NCBI GenBank assembly: GCA_959605475.1
Contig: CAUHFS010000047.1
Location: forward strand, 1-15,881
Reading direction: 5' to 3'
From: an uncultured Collinsella sp.
Lineage (GTDB): Bacteria; Actinomycetota; Coriobacteriia; Coriobacteriales; Coriobacteriaceae
Length of the DNA: 15,881 nt
The notes below the pieces were generated by a model. That model worked only from the letters and a program-made list of their open reading frames with translations, had not been told where the DNA came from and searched no databases. Numbering within the stretch: position 1 is the stretch's first letter; each line of letters begins with the position of its first letter. Below, one piece after another: positions 7,322 through 15,089 of the stretch. The position numbers and the translations under genes were made by a program.

Positions 7322-9391
7322 ATGTCTTCCCAGTTGACGGTTATTATCGCCGGTATCGTGCTGGTTGTGGCCATCGTGGTCGCGCTGGTCATCATGCGTC
7401 GTGGCGATTCCCGTTTTACCTACGATACGCAGCATGGAACGGCCCCGCGCGCCACCGAGGGCGAGGGCAATACCGCGGCGACCGCCTTTAAGGGCCGCTT
7501 TTCCATCCTCACCACGGGTGTGGGCGCGATGTTTGCGGCACTTGCCGTCAAGCTGTGGGGCATGCAGATGGTCTCGTCGGACTATTACGAGAAGCAGGCT
7601 AATAGTAATCAGACTCGCACCGTTACCACACCCGCTGTGCGCGGTCGCATCCTTGACCGCAATGGCGTGGCGCTTGTCCAGAACCGTCCCTCACTTGCTG
7701 TCGTGGCCTACCGCGACCTTGCGGAGGATGAGGTTCTGGTTCGCCATCTTGCCAACGTGCTTGGAATGCCTTACGTGGCGGTCCTTCGCAATATTCAGGA
7801 CAATACAGAGGGCGCTCAGAGCCTGCATACCATCGCGACGGACGTCCGTCGCTCCACGGTTGCCTATATTCAGGAGCATGCCGGCGAGTTCCCGGGCGTC
7901 AAGATTGCCGAGCGTACCGAGCGCCAGTATCCATATGGCGAGACGGCATGCCATATCTTGGGCTATACCGGCACCATTACCTCCGAGCAGCTCGAGGCCC
8001 AGAATAAGAAAACCTCTGGCGATGATGATGCTTCTGCTGGCAAGATCACGTACCAGTCGGGCGATATCGTGGGCCAGGCGGGCGTTGAGAGCTACTACGA
8101 AAACCTGCTGCAGGGTATTCGTGGCGAGCAGACCGTCAAGGTCGATGCCTCGGGCAATGTGACCGGTCAGGCCGGCGCAGTGCCCGCGAAGGCCGGCTCC
8201 GACATTAAGCTCACGCTCGACCTTAAGATCCAACAGGCCTGTGAGACGGCGCTGGCGAGCGCCATCGAGCTTGCCAAGACCACTGGCTACAGCAATGCCG
8301 GCAACGGTGCTGTGGTGTGTCTCGATCCCAACAATGGCGAGATCCTGGGCATGGCGAGCGAGCCCAAGTTCGATCCGTCCGTCTTTATCGGCGGCGTCTC
8401 AAATGACGTGTGGACCGAGCTCAATGATGACAAGGGTTCGCACACGCTGCTCAACCGCGCCATTAGCGGACAGTACATGTCGGCTTCGACCATCAAGCCG
8501 CTCTCGGCACTGGCCGGTCTTGAGTTTGGAACCTACACGTCGGGGCAGACGACCAACTGCACGGGCTATTGGACGGGTCTGGGCAAGTCGTGGGGCAAGT
8601 ACTGCTGGCTGCATTCCGGCCACGGCACCATGACGCTGCAGTCGGGTATCGCCAACTCGTGCGACCCCGTCTTCTACGACATGGGCAAGGCGTTCTTTTA
8701 TGACGAGAAACATTCCGAGGGCCTGCAGGAGGTCTTTCGTCGCTGGGGCCTAGGCAAGACCTGCGGTATCGATCTGCCGAGTGAGGGCGCGGGCCGTATT
8801 CCCGATGCCGAGTGGAAAGAGTCGTACTTCACCGACGCATCTGCCGAGGACCGCAAGTGGAATGCCGGCGATATGACCAACATTGCTATCGGCCAGGGCG
8901 ACATCCTGGTGACGCCCCTGCAGATGGCGTGCGCCTATATGGGTCTTGCCAACGGCGGTAAACAGTACGTGCCTCACGTGTTTTTATCTGCCGTGTCGCG
9001 CGATGGCGACGGCGATGCCTATAAGTACAACGGCAAGGGCAAGAAGAAGCGCTTGGAGGCCAAGATCAACAGCGATTCGGATTTGGCTCTGGTTCGCAAC
9101 GGCATGCACGACGTGATTTACACGGCATCGACGTCCCTGGCGGCGCACTTTGGCACCCTGACGCCGCAGGTATACGGCAAGTCGGGCACGGGCGAGAAAA
9201 GCGGCGAGGACGAATACGCGTGGTTCTGCGCCTATGCACCGGCCGATGACCCCAAGTATGTCATCGCTACTGTCCTGGAGCAGGGCGGCGGCGGCTCAGA
9301 TACCGCGATGCATGTCGTGCGCGATGTACTCGGCGTGATTTATGACGAGCCCGATACCTCTTCGGCCTCGGGCGATTCTTCGGTTCGATAG
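7322..9391 (+). CDS. mrdA: Penicillin-binding protein 2, elongasome transpeptidase
   Basis: A 689-aa class B PBP that cross-links peptidoglycan made by RodA. The N-terminus has two hydrophobic segments (about 6-25 and 60-78) instead of the usual one, separated by a polar loop. The non-catalytic region starts near TPAVRGRILDRNG (103-115). The transpeptidase motifs are S389-T-I-K392 (SxxK), S446-C-D448 (SxN position; Asp here is common in PBP2) and K620-S-G-T (KTG position). The residues before the catalytic serine read SA instead of the frequent PG. C413, C428, H434 and C447 form a likely metal site (see findings). The SD AGGGGAGG (7307-7314) overlaps the mreD stop and is 7 nt from the ATG. 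A Ser-rich tail ends the protein 9 nt before rodA. Confidence 0.95.
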   Translation: MSSQLTVIIAGIVLVVAIVVALVIMRRGDSRFTYDTQHGTAPRATEGEGNTAATAFKGRFSILTTGVGAMFAALAVKLWGMQMVSSDYYEKQANSNQTRTVTTPAVRGRILDRNGVALVQNRPSLAVVAYRDLAEDEVLVRHLANVLGMPYVAVLRNIQDNTEGAQSLHTIATDVRRSTVAYIQEHAGEFPGVKIAERTERQYPYGETACHILGYTGTITSEQLEAQNKKTSGDDDASAGKITYQSGDIVGQAGVESYYENLLQGIRGEQTVKVDASGNVTGQAGAVPAKAGSDIKLTLDLKIQQACETALASAIELAKTTGYSNAGNGAVVCLDPNNGEILGMASEPKFDPSVFIGGVSNDVWTELNDDKGSHTLLNRAISGQYMSASTIKPLSALAGLEFGTYTSGQTTNCTGYWTGLGKSWGKYCWLHSGHGTMTLQSGIANSCDPVFYDMGKAFFYDEKHSEGLQEVFRRWGLGKTCGIDLPSEGAGRIPDAEWKESYFTDASAEDRKWNAGDMTNIAIGQGDILVTPLQMACAYMGLANGGKQYVPHVFLSAVSRDGDGDAYKYNGKGKKKRLEAKINSDSDLALVRNGMHDVIYTASTSLAAHFGTLTPQVYGKSGTGEKSGEDEYAWFCAYAPADDPKYVIATVLEQGGGGSDTAMHVVRDVLGVIYDEPDTSSASGDSSVR

Positions 9392-9400
9392 GAGGTTGCG

Positions 9401-10627
9401 ATGGATTTTTCTCCGGCGGATCTGTTCCGTTCAACCAAGACCGGCTCTCGCAGCAGCCTGGACCGCGTCAACAAGCAACTTTCGGCCTCGCGCGGCACGT
9501 TTCGCCAAAAGGTGCATATCGGCGTGCTCGTGGCTACTGTGGCGCTCGTTGCCTACGGTGCCATCATCATCTGGTCGGCTTCGCAGTTTAAGGCCGATGC
9601 CTCGTTCTCACGCCATCTGCTGGGAATTGGCATCGGAGCGGTGCTGGCGGTGCTGGTCTGGCGTACCGATCTGCGCGGTATTTCCAATTTCTCGACGGCG
9701 TTGCTCGTCATCGACCTGATTGTGATCTTCTCGCCCAAGATTCCGGGCCTGTCCTATACGGGCGGTCTGGGCATGACGGGCTGGATCAAGATTCCCGGTA
9801 TCGGCTTGACATTCCAGCCGGTTGAGCTTGCCAAGCTCATCACCATCTTCTTTATCGCCACGCTTGGCTCGCAGTATAACGGCCGCATCGATACCGTTCG
9901 CGACTACGTCAAGCTCTGCGGCATGCTGTCCATTCCGTTTTTGGCCGTCGTCGCCATGGGCGACCTGGGCTCGGGCCTGGTCGTGCTGGTCTCGGGCGCC
10001 ATCGTCATCTGCATGAGCGGTGCACGCCGCGAATGGGTGCTGTCGACCCTGGCCCTGCTCGTGGGCCTGGTGGCCCTCGTCCTGGCGCTCGATTCGGTCT
10101 TTGATTCGTTGCTCGGCCACGATGTGCTCATCAAGCAGTATCAGATGAACCGTCTGACGGTCTTTATCGACCCCGATAATGCCGATTCGGACGATGCCTA
10201 CAACCTGCAGCAGTCGCTTATCGCCGTTGGCTCGGGCGGCTTCTTTGGTAAGGGTTTGGGCCATGCGACGCAGTCGGCCGGCGGCTTTCTGCCCGAGTTC
10301 CACACCGACTTCGTCTTCGCCTTCCTGTCCGAGACCTTTGGCTTTTGCGGTTCCTTTTTGCTCCTGTGCCTCTACGTGCTGCTGATCTTTTCGACGATTC
10401 GCGTCGCCCTTAAGTGTGAGTCGCTGTTCTTGCGCCTATCGTGTGTGGGCATCGTTGGCATGTGGGCGTTCCAGACCTTCGAAAACATCGGCATGTGCAT
10501 CGGCATGATGCCGATTACCGGTATTCCGCTACCGTTTATTAGCTTCGGTTCGTCTTCGATGATGATTCAGCTGCTGACGGTGGGTATCGTACAATCCATA
10601 TGGCGGCATCGTTCGGGCGCCGCGTAA
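9401..10627 (+). CDS. rodA: Peptidoglycan glycosyltransferase RodA (SEDS family)
   Basis: A 408-aa polytopic SEDS protein that polymerises lipid II into glycan strands together with PBP2. About ten membrane helices are visible from residue 39 on. SEDS signatures include FQPVELAK (138-145), the MGDLGSGLV loop (186-193), the large extracytoplasmic segment with NLQQSLIAVGSGG (268-280), LPEFHTDFVFAFLSE (297-311; D303 fits the catalytic Asp position) and TGIPLPFISFGSSSM (373-387). An N-terminal cytosolic extension of about 36 residues, polar and basic, precedes the first helix. FtsW belongs to the same family, but the adjacent mreBCD and PBP2 genes argue for RodA. The SD AGGAGG (9390-9395) is fused to the mrdA stop and lies 5 nt from the ATG. 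Confidence 0.95.
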   Translation: MDFSPADLFRSTKTGSRSSLDRVNKQLSASRGTFRQKVHIGVLVATVALVAYGAIIIWSASQFKADASFSRHLLGIGIGAVLAVLVWRTDLRGISNFSTALLVIDLIVIFSPKIPGLSYTGGLGMTGWIKIPGIGLTFQPVELAKLITIFFIATLGSQYNGRIDTVRDYVKLCGMLSIPFLAVVAMGDLGSGLVVLVSGAIVICMSGARREWVLSTLALLVGLVALVLALDSVFDSLLGHDVLIKQYQMNRLTVFIDPDNADSDDAYNLQQSLIAVGSGGFFGKGLGHATQSAGGFLPEFHTDFVFAFLSETFGFCGSFLLLCLYVLLIFSTIRVALKCESLFLRLSCVGIVGMWAFQTFENIGMCIGMMPITGIPLPFISFGSSSMMIQLLTVGIVQSIWRHRSGAA

Positions 10628-10645
10628 CCGCTGGAGGGGTTTGCT

Positions 10646-11575
10646 ATGAAAATTCCCGTAGATAAGCTGACCCGCGCTTTTAAGATGGGCGCGTCCGTTA
10701 AGAAGGATTCCGATACGCCGGTGCGCGTCTCGGTCTATTTGGATTCGTCCGCCTCGCGCTTTCTGGCCGAGACGGTGCGTGACGCCTTTGTACCGCAGAC
10801 GACCTCGGGCATTGTGCGCGTCGAGCGCCTGGGGGAGGAGCGAATTGCTCCAAAGACCGATACCGATGTGGTGCTGGTGCTCTCGTGCGGCTCCGACCGC
10901 TTGGAGAGTGCCGTGCAGGAGCTCGTGATCGCCGGCGCCCCCGTGTGCGTGCTTGCCGAGTCTGCTGTGGAGGTGCCGTTTATCGAGGAGTCCACGCCTG
11001 TGCTCGGCGTGGTAGCGGCAACCGATAAGACGTATCTGCTCGAGACGCTTGCCCGCTGGATTCTCGATCGCACCGAAAAGGAAACGGCTTTTGCGGCGAA
11101 CTTTGCCTTCATGCGCATCGCGGCGGCCAATCGTATCATCACCTCGTGCGCGCTCACCAATATGGCGACCGGTGCGCTGGTGTTTTTGCCGGGCGCCGAT
11201 TATCCCGTTATGGCGCTGGCGCAGGTGGGCATGCTCTTTGAGCTCGCTGCCGTCTTTGGACGCGGCATTAAGCCTGAGCGCGGCTACGAGGTCGCGGGCG
11301 TGCTTGTCGGCGGTCTTGTGATCCGCGCGGTCACCCGCGCGCTCGTCAAGCAGACGCCGCATATTGGGTTTGCCGTCAAGGCGCTCACTGCTGCCGCGGG
11401 CACCTATGGCATGGGCCGTGCGCTCGTTTCGCTCTACGAGCGCGATGTCGACTACAGCCGTGCCAACGAGGTGGTCACTGCCACGTTCTCCCGCGTTCGC
11501 GATCTGGTGACCACGGTCGCGGGCGCTACCCGTCCTATGGCGTCCTACCAAGACGCGTCCGATCTCGCTGCTTAG
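10646..11575 (+). CDS. DUF697-like protein with degenerate GTPase-like N-terminal half, function unknown
   Basis: A 309-aa protein that I do not recognise by name. The C-terminal half (about 150-266) is alanine/glycine-rich and hydrophobic, with hairpin-like helices around 158-183, 185-205, 215-235 and 241-264. It resembles the DUF697 (YcjF-type) domain often attached to small GTPases. The N-terminal half alternates strand- and helix-like segments (26-48, 73-94, 98-106, 117-142) in an order that recalls a Ras-like fold. It has no GxxxxGKS P-loop, DxxG or NKxD. It could be a pseudo-GTPase or an unrelated Rossmann-like domain. The ATG at 10646 has GGAGGGG (10633-10639) six nt upstream. It lies 18 nt after rodA and 10 nt before the radical SAM gene, so it is probably coexpressed with both. 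The DUF697 match is from memory of the family's pattern. Confidence 0.6.
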   Translation: MKIPVDKLTRAFKMGASVKKDSDTPVRVSVYLDSSASRFLAETVRDAFVPQTTSGIVRVERLGEERIAPKTDTDVVLVLSCGSDRLESAVQELVIAGAPVCVLAESAVEVPFIEESTPVLGVVAATDKTYLLETLARWILDRTEKETAFAANFAFMRIAAANRIITSCALTNMATGALVFLPGADYPVMALAQVGMLFELAAVFGRGIKPERGYEVAGVLVGGLVIRAVTRALVKQTPHIGFAVKALTAAAGTYGMGRALVSLYERDVDYSRANEVVTATFSRVRDLVTTVAGATRPMASYQDASDLAA

Positions 11576-11585
11576 GGGTTTTCCG

Positions 11586-13463
11586 TTGCGCGTTCCGTAT
11601 CAAGACTGTTTTCATTTAATTGAGCCGCTGCTCGCCAAGGTCGAAAAGCCGAGTCGCTATATCGATCACGAGTGGGGCACGCTTTCCAAGGCCGATGCCG
11701 ACTACCGTTGCTGCCTGATCTACCCGGATGTGTACGAGGTTGGTCTGCCCAACCAGGGTATCGCCATCCTCTACAACATCCTTAACCAGGCCGAGGGCAT
11801 CTCCTGCGAGCGTGGCTATGTGCCGTGGCCCGATATGGGTGACGCTATGCGCGAGGCAGGCATTCCGCTGCTCTCGCTCGAGGGTGCAGCGCCGGTCGCT
11901 TCGTTTGATATCGTCGGCCTGCATGTGCCGCACGAGATGGCGGTGACGAACTTCCTTGAGGCACTCGATCTCGCTGGCATTCCGCTGTTAGCGGCCGACC
12001 GAGGTGAAGACGACCCCATCATCATCGCCGGCGGCCCCTCGGTGTACAACCCCGAGCCGTACGCGGCCTTCTTCGATGCCATCCTCATCGGCGAGGGCGA
12101 GGAATCGCTGCTCGAGACCTGCCAGCTGCATCGCCGCCTGCGCGACGAAGGAGTCCCGCGCGCGCAGATTGTTGAGCAGCTTGCATCCATTGCCGGCAAC
12201 TACGTGCCGTCGCTCTATGAGGTTCGTCACGACGAGCCCTGCTCGCCGCACGGCTACACCGTGCCGCGCGAGGGCAAGGATGCGCCGACCGTGGTCTACA
12301 AACGCGTCGTCGAGGATTTCGGCGCCACGAATCCGCTGTCGCAGTCGTGCGTGCCCTATGCGCAGCTGGTTCACGACCGCCTGTCTATCGAGATTCTGCG
12401 CGGCTGCGCTCGCGGCTGTCGTTTTTGCCAGGCCGGCATGACGTATCGCCCGGTGCGTGAGCGTTCGGCCGACCAGATCGTCTCGTCGGTGATTCAGGGT
12501 CTGGAAAAGACCGGCTATGACGAGGTGTCGCTGACCTCGCTCTCCACGACCGACCACTCCTGCATTCGTGACGTGCTTGACAGGCTCAACCGTCGCCTGG
12601 AAGATACGGGTATTCGCGTGTCTATTCCGTCGCAGCGCTTGGATTCGTTTGGCGTGGATATGGCCGAGTCGGTCGCCGGCGAAAAGAAGGGCGGCCTGAC
12701 GTTCGCGCCCGAGGCCGGCAGCCAGCGCATGCGCGACATCATTAACAAGAACGTGACCGAGGAGGACCTGGACCGTGCGGCCAAGGCGGCCTTCGAGGCC
12801 GGCTGGAACCGCATGAAGCTCTACTTTATGATGGGCCTTCCCGGCGAGCGCGACGAGGACATCGTGGCCATCGCCAATCTGGCCGATCACGTGCTGGAGC
12901 TCGGTCGTTCCGTGGTGCCCAAGGCTCGTCGCGGCTCGATCTCGGTGTCGATCTCGGTTTCGGTCTTTATCCCCAAGGCTGCCACGCCGTTCCAGTGGTG
13001 CCCGCAGCTCGACTACGACGACGTCAAGCGTCGCCAGAAGCTGCTCATCACGAGCGTTCGCAACCGTGCCGTCCGCGTTCATTACCACGATGCCGAGACC
13101 TCGCTCATCGAGGCCGCGCTGTCCCGCGCCGGTCGTGACATGACGCCCGTCATCATCGACGCTTGGCGCTCGGGCTCTCGCTTTGACGCCTGGGTAGAGC
13201 ATTTCTCGCTCGATAACTGGAAGGAGGCTGCTGCCAAAAACGGCATCGACCTCAATGAGCTCGTGCACCTGCCCTACGAGTTGGACTGGCGCCTGCCGTG
13301 GGAGCATGTGAGCCCCGGCTGCACGCGCGGCTTCCTCGAGCGCCAGTACCGTCGCTCGCTCGAGGGTGTCACGACTCCCGACTGCACCCGCACGTCGTGC
13401 ACCGGCTGCGGAATCTGCCCCACGCTCCACGTCAAGAATGTATTGATGGGTGATCGCGCATGA
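11586..13463 (+). CDS. Radical SAM protein of the TIGR03960 type, function unknown
   Basis: A 625-aa radical SAM enzyme. An N-terminal B12-binding-like Rossmann region (about 40-175, with VGLPNQG at 52-58 and IIIAGGPSVYNPEP at 145-158) precedes the radical SAM core. C274-x3-C278-x2-C281 should bind the [4Fe-4S] cluster that cleaves S-adenosylmethionine. EAGSQRMR (376-383) and MMGLPGE (415-421) are further core motifs. Four cysteines at the C-terminus (C600, C605, C608, C611) may bind a second cluster or zinc. The start is TTG 11586, with TAGGGG (11573-11578) seven nt upstream and fused to the previous stop. It overlaps the DUF2344 gene by 4 nt. In many bacteria this pair sits beside ribosomal L21/L27 genes, as here. 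The substrate is unknown. A 12-bp tandem duplication is present at 12936-12959. Confidence 0.9.
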   Translation: MRVPYQDCFHLIEPLLAKVEKPSRYIDHEWGTLSKADADYRCCLIYPDVYEVGLPNQGIAILYNILNQAEGISCERGYVPWPDMGDAMREAGIPLLSLEGAAPVASFDIVGLHVPHEMAVTNFLEALDLAGIPLLAADRGEDDPIIIAGGPSVYNPEPYAAFFDAILIGEGEESLLETCQLHRRLRDEGVPRAQIVEQLASIAGNYVPSLYEVRHDEPCSPHGYTVPREGKDAPTVVYKRVVEDFGATNPLSQSCVPYAQLVHDRLSIEILRGCARGCRFCQAGMTYRPVRERSADQIVSSVIQGLEKTGYDEVSLTSLSTTDHSCIRDVLDRLNRRLEDTGIRVSIPSQRLDSFGVDMAESVAGEKKGGLTFAPEAGSQRMRDIINKNVTEEDLDRAAKAAFEAGWNRMKLYFMMGLPGERDEDIVAIANLADHVLELGRSVVPKARRGSISVSISVSVFIPKAATPFQWCPQLDYDDVKRRQKLLITSVRNRAVRVHYHDAETSLIEAALSRAGRDMTPVIIDAWRSGSRFDAWVEHFSLDNWKEAAAKNGIDLNELVHLPYELDWRLPWEHVSPGCTRGFLERQYRRSLEGVTTPDCTRTSCTGCGICPTLHVKNVLMGDRA

Positions 13464-14272
13464 GTGAGCGCCTGACCGACAACCCCACGCTCTTTAGGCT
13501 TCGTGTTCGCTATGGCAAGCGCGATCGCCTTAAGTACCTGGGCCATCTCGAAGTAATCCATACCATTGAGCGCATCGTGCGCCGTGCGGGACTTCCCTAT
13601 GCCGTCACGCAGGGCTTCTCTCCGCACATGCGCGTGGGCTTCTCTTCGGCGCTACCGGTGGGTACGTCGTCGACCTGCGAGTGGTATGACCTGTTTATGA
13701 CCGAGTTCGTGGCGCTCGACGAGGCGTTTGGGCGCCTGGCTGCGGCGTCACCGGCCGATCTGGCGCCCATCGAGGCGGCGTATATCGACGTGCGCACGCC
13801 GGCGTTGACGGCGCAGCTCACGCGTCTGTCGTATCGCATCGACCTGCACTTGGATCCCGAGGCGCCCGTAAGCGCCGACGAGGTGCGTCGTGCGATCGAC
13901 ACGCTGCGCGCCGACCATGGCATCGACTACGCGCGCGGCAAAAAGAGCAAGCGCTTGGATTTGGATCACACGCTCGTGGGCTATGAGCTCACGGCTGGGG
14001 AGCGTCCGGACCATCTGGTGCTCATGCTCGACACCCATGCCGACAACGAGGGCTCCATGCGTCCGGAAATTTTGCTTTCCGCTGCTGATGTTTTGTTGCA
14101 GGGCTTGACCCCGGGCGTGGATGCACCTATTGTTTCCACCGGTATGCAAGACCTCGTGACCATCTGCTCCTACGATGTCGAGCGTCAGAATCAAGCATGC
14201 GAGGACGACGAGGGCCGACTCGTCAGCCCCATACCTGTGCGAACTTGTGGATTTGCTCCACATACTCGTTGA
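13460..14272 (+). CDS. DUF2344 / radical SAM-linked protein (TIGR03936 type)
   Basis: A 270-aa partner of the upstream radical SAM protein; in some bacteria the two are fused. The family's N-terminal pattern is clear: RVRYGKRDRLKYLGHLEV (14-31), then GFSPHMRVGFSSALPVGTSS (52-71). Its ATG overlaps the upstream TGA (ATGA at 13460-13463) with only a weak GGGTGA upstream, so it depends on translational coupling. No membrane helix or signal peptide is seen. The last 40 residues (Cys-, Asp/Glu- and Pro-containing) are poorly conserved in character. Its function is unknown; coupling suggests the two form a complex. The rplU -35 element overlaps its stop codon. Confidence 0.88.
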   Translation: MSERLTDNPTLFRLRVRYGKRDRLKYLGHLEVIHTIERIVRRAGLPYAVTQGFSPHMRVGFSSALPVGTSSTCEWYDLFMTEFVALDEAFGRLAAASPADLAPIEAAYIDVRTPALTAQLTRLSYRIDLHLDPEAPVSADEVRRAIDTLRADHGIDYARGKKSKRLDLDHTLVGYELTAGERPDHLVLMLDTHADNEGSMRPEILLSAADVLLQGLTPGVDAPIVSTGMQDLVTICSYDVERQNQACEDDEGRLVSPIPVRTCGFAPHTR

Positions 14273-14297
14273 CGGGGGTATTTTCGCCTGCTACTAT
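14269..14297 (+). promoter_or_regulatory. Sigma-70-type promoter for rplU-rpmA
   Basis: TTGACG (14269-14274) and TACTAT (14292-14297) are spaced by exactly 17 nt, five matches to each consensus hexamer. The -35 overlaps the TGA stop of the DUF2344 gene (14270-14272). The expected start of transcription near 14304 leaves a leader of only about 35 nt before the rplU ATG. Confidence 0.85.
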
Positions 14298-14324
14298 ATT
14301 CGGCTGTTGCACTAACTGATGCAT

Positions 14325-14330
14325 GAAGGG
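14325..14330 (+). promoter_or_regulatory. Ribosome-binding site of rplU
   Basis: GAAGGG lies 9 nt before ATG 14340 and supports this start. An in-frame ATG at 14319 would lie upstream of this site with no SD of its own, and would add seven residues not found in the L21 family. Confidence 0.65.
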
Positions 14331-14339
14331 CAAGTAAAC

Positions 14340-14714
14340 ATGTACGCAATCGTTAACACGGGCGGCAAGCAGTACAAGGTCGCCACCGACGATGTCATCA
14401 CCGTCGAGAAGATCGAGGGCAATGAGGGCGACAAGGTCACCCTGCCGGTCATCTTCCTCAACGATGGTAAGAAGATCGTCACCGATCCCGACAAGCTGGC
14501 CAAGGCCAAGGTTACCGCTCAGATCGTTGAGCAGTTCAAGGGCGAGAAGCAGCTGGTCTTCAAGTTCCACAAGCGTAAGCGCTATCGTCGTCTGAAGGGT
14601 CACCGTCAGCAGCTCACCAAGCTGAAGATCGTGAAGGTCCAGGCTACGTCCCGCGCCAAGAAGGCTGTCAAGGCAGAGGCCGAGGCTGTTGCCGAGGCTC
14701 CCGTCGCCGAGTAG
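14340..14714 (+). CDS. rplU: Large ribosomal subunit protein bL21
   Basis: A 124-aa ribosomal protein that binds 23S rRNA in the 50S subunit. It begins MYAIVNTGGKQYKV, the standard L21 start, and carries the conserved FKFHKRKRYRRLKGHRQ region (72-88) that contacts rRNA. The body ends near residue 101. About 23 further residues form an Ala/Glu/Lys-rich tail absent from the shortest homologues. It leads the rplU-rpmA unit with its own strong promoter; rpmA follows 33 nt after the stop. The leader is too short for the structured L21 autoregulatory leader known from Firmicutes. Confidence 0.97.
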   Translation: MYAIVNTGGKQYKVATDDVITVEKIEGNEGDKVTLPVIFLNDGKKIVTDPDKLAKAKVTAQIVEQFKGEKQLVFKFHKRKRYRRLKGHRQQLTKLKIVKVQATSRAKKAVKAEAEAVAEAPVAE

Positions 14715-14747
14715 ATTACACTCGTAACGAAAGAGTAGGTATACACA

Positions 14748-15005
14748 ATGGCACACAAAAAAGGACTCGGTTCCTCCCGTAATGGCCGTGACTCCCGCGG
14801 TCAGCGCCTTGGCACGAAGCGCTATGCCGGCCAGACGGTAACCACGGGCACGATTCTCGTCCGTCAGCACGGCACGCACATCCACCCGGGTGAGAACGTT
14901 GGCCGTGGCAAGGACGACACGCTGTTCGCGCTGGTCGACGGTACCGTTGAGTTCCACAAGGGTATCAAGCACAGGGTCAGCGTACGCCCGCTCGCGAACG
15001 CGTAA
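14748..15005 (+). CDS. rpmA: Large ribosomal subunit protein bL27
   Basis: An 85-aa ribosomal protein whose N-terminus reaches toward the peptidyl-transferase centre. It starts MAHKKGLGSSRNGRD, the mature L27 sequence, and continues with RQHGTHIHPGENVGRGKDDTLFALVDG (39-65). It lacks the cleavable N-terminal extension that many Firmicutes remove with the Prp protease, so no processing is expected. A purine-rich AACGAAAGAG stretch about 11-20 nt before the ATG serves as a modest SD. An intrinsic terminator follows 25 nt after the stop. Confidence 0.97.
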   Translation: MAHKKGLGSSRNGRDSRGQRLGTKRYAGQTVTTGTILVRQHGTHIHPGENVGRGKDDTLFALVDGTVEFHKGIKHRVSVRPLANA

Positions 15006-15030
15006 TTCACCCTTCATAGAGCACATATGT

Positions 15031-15073
15031 GGGAGGCACTTGAGTTTTAGGATTCAAGGGTCTCCCTCTTTTT
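15031..15073 (+). terminator. Intrinsic terminator between rpmA and obgE
   Basis: The stem pairs 15031-15044 with 15053-15066. It is seven pairs including one G-T wobble, an A-G mismatch, then six more pairs with a closing G-T wobble, around an 8-nt loop. TCTTTTT (15067-15073) follows at once, as in a Rho-independent terminator. The T-run ends directly against the obgE SD. Confidence 0.85.
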
Positions 15074-15074
15074 G

Positions 15075-15081
15075 TAGGAGG
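15075..15081 (+). promoter_or_regulatory. Ribosome-binding site of obgE
   Basis: TAGGAGG is a near-perfect SD. It begins 2 nt after the terminator T-run and lies 8 nt before the TTG start at 15090. Confidence 0.85.
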
Positions 15082-15089
15082 CGATTCTG

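Noticed and set aside
11988..13430. Long open frame on the minus strand (480 codons) opposite the radical SAM gene
   Set aside because: The + strand encodes an unmistakable radical SAM enzyme; the antisense frame is a codon-bias shadow without family motifs.
14304..14339. Structured L21 leader (autoregulatory RNA) before rplU
   Set aside because: The promoter at 14269-14297 leaves only about 35 nt of leader, too short for that element, and no stable hairpin is seen.
14715..14747. Short inverted repeat ACTC/GAGT between rplU and rpmA as a terminator
   Set aside because: Only four pairs with a 9-nt loop and no T-run; too weak to support.
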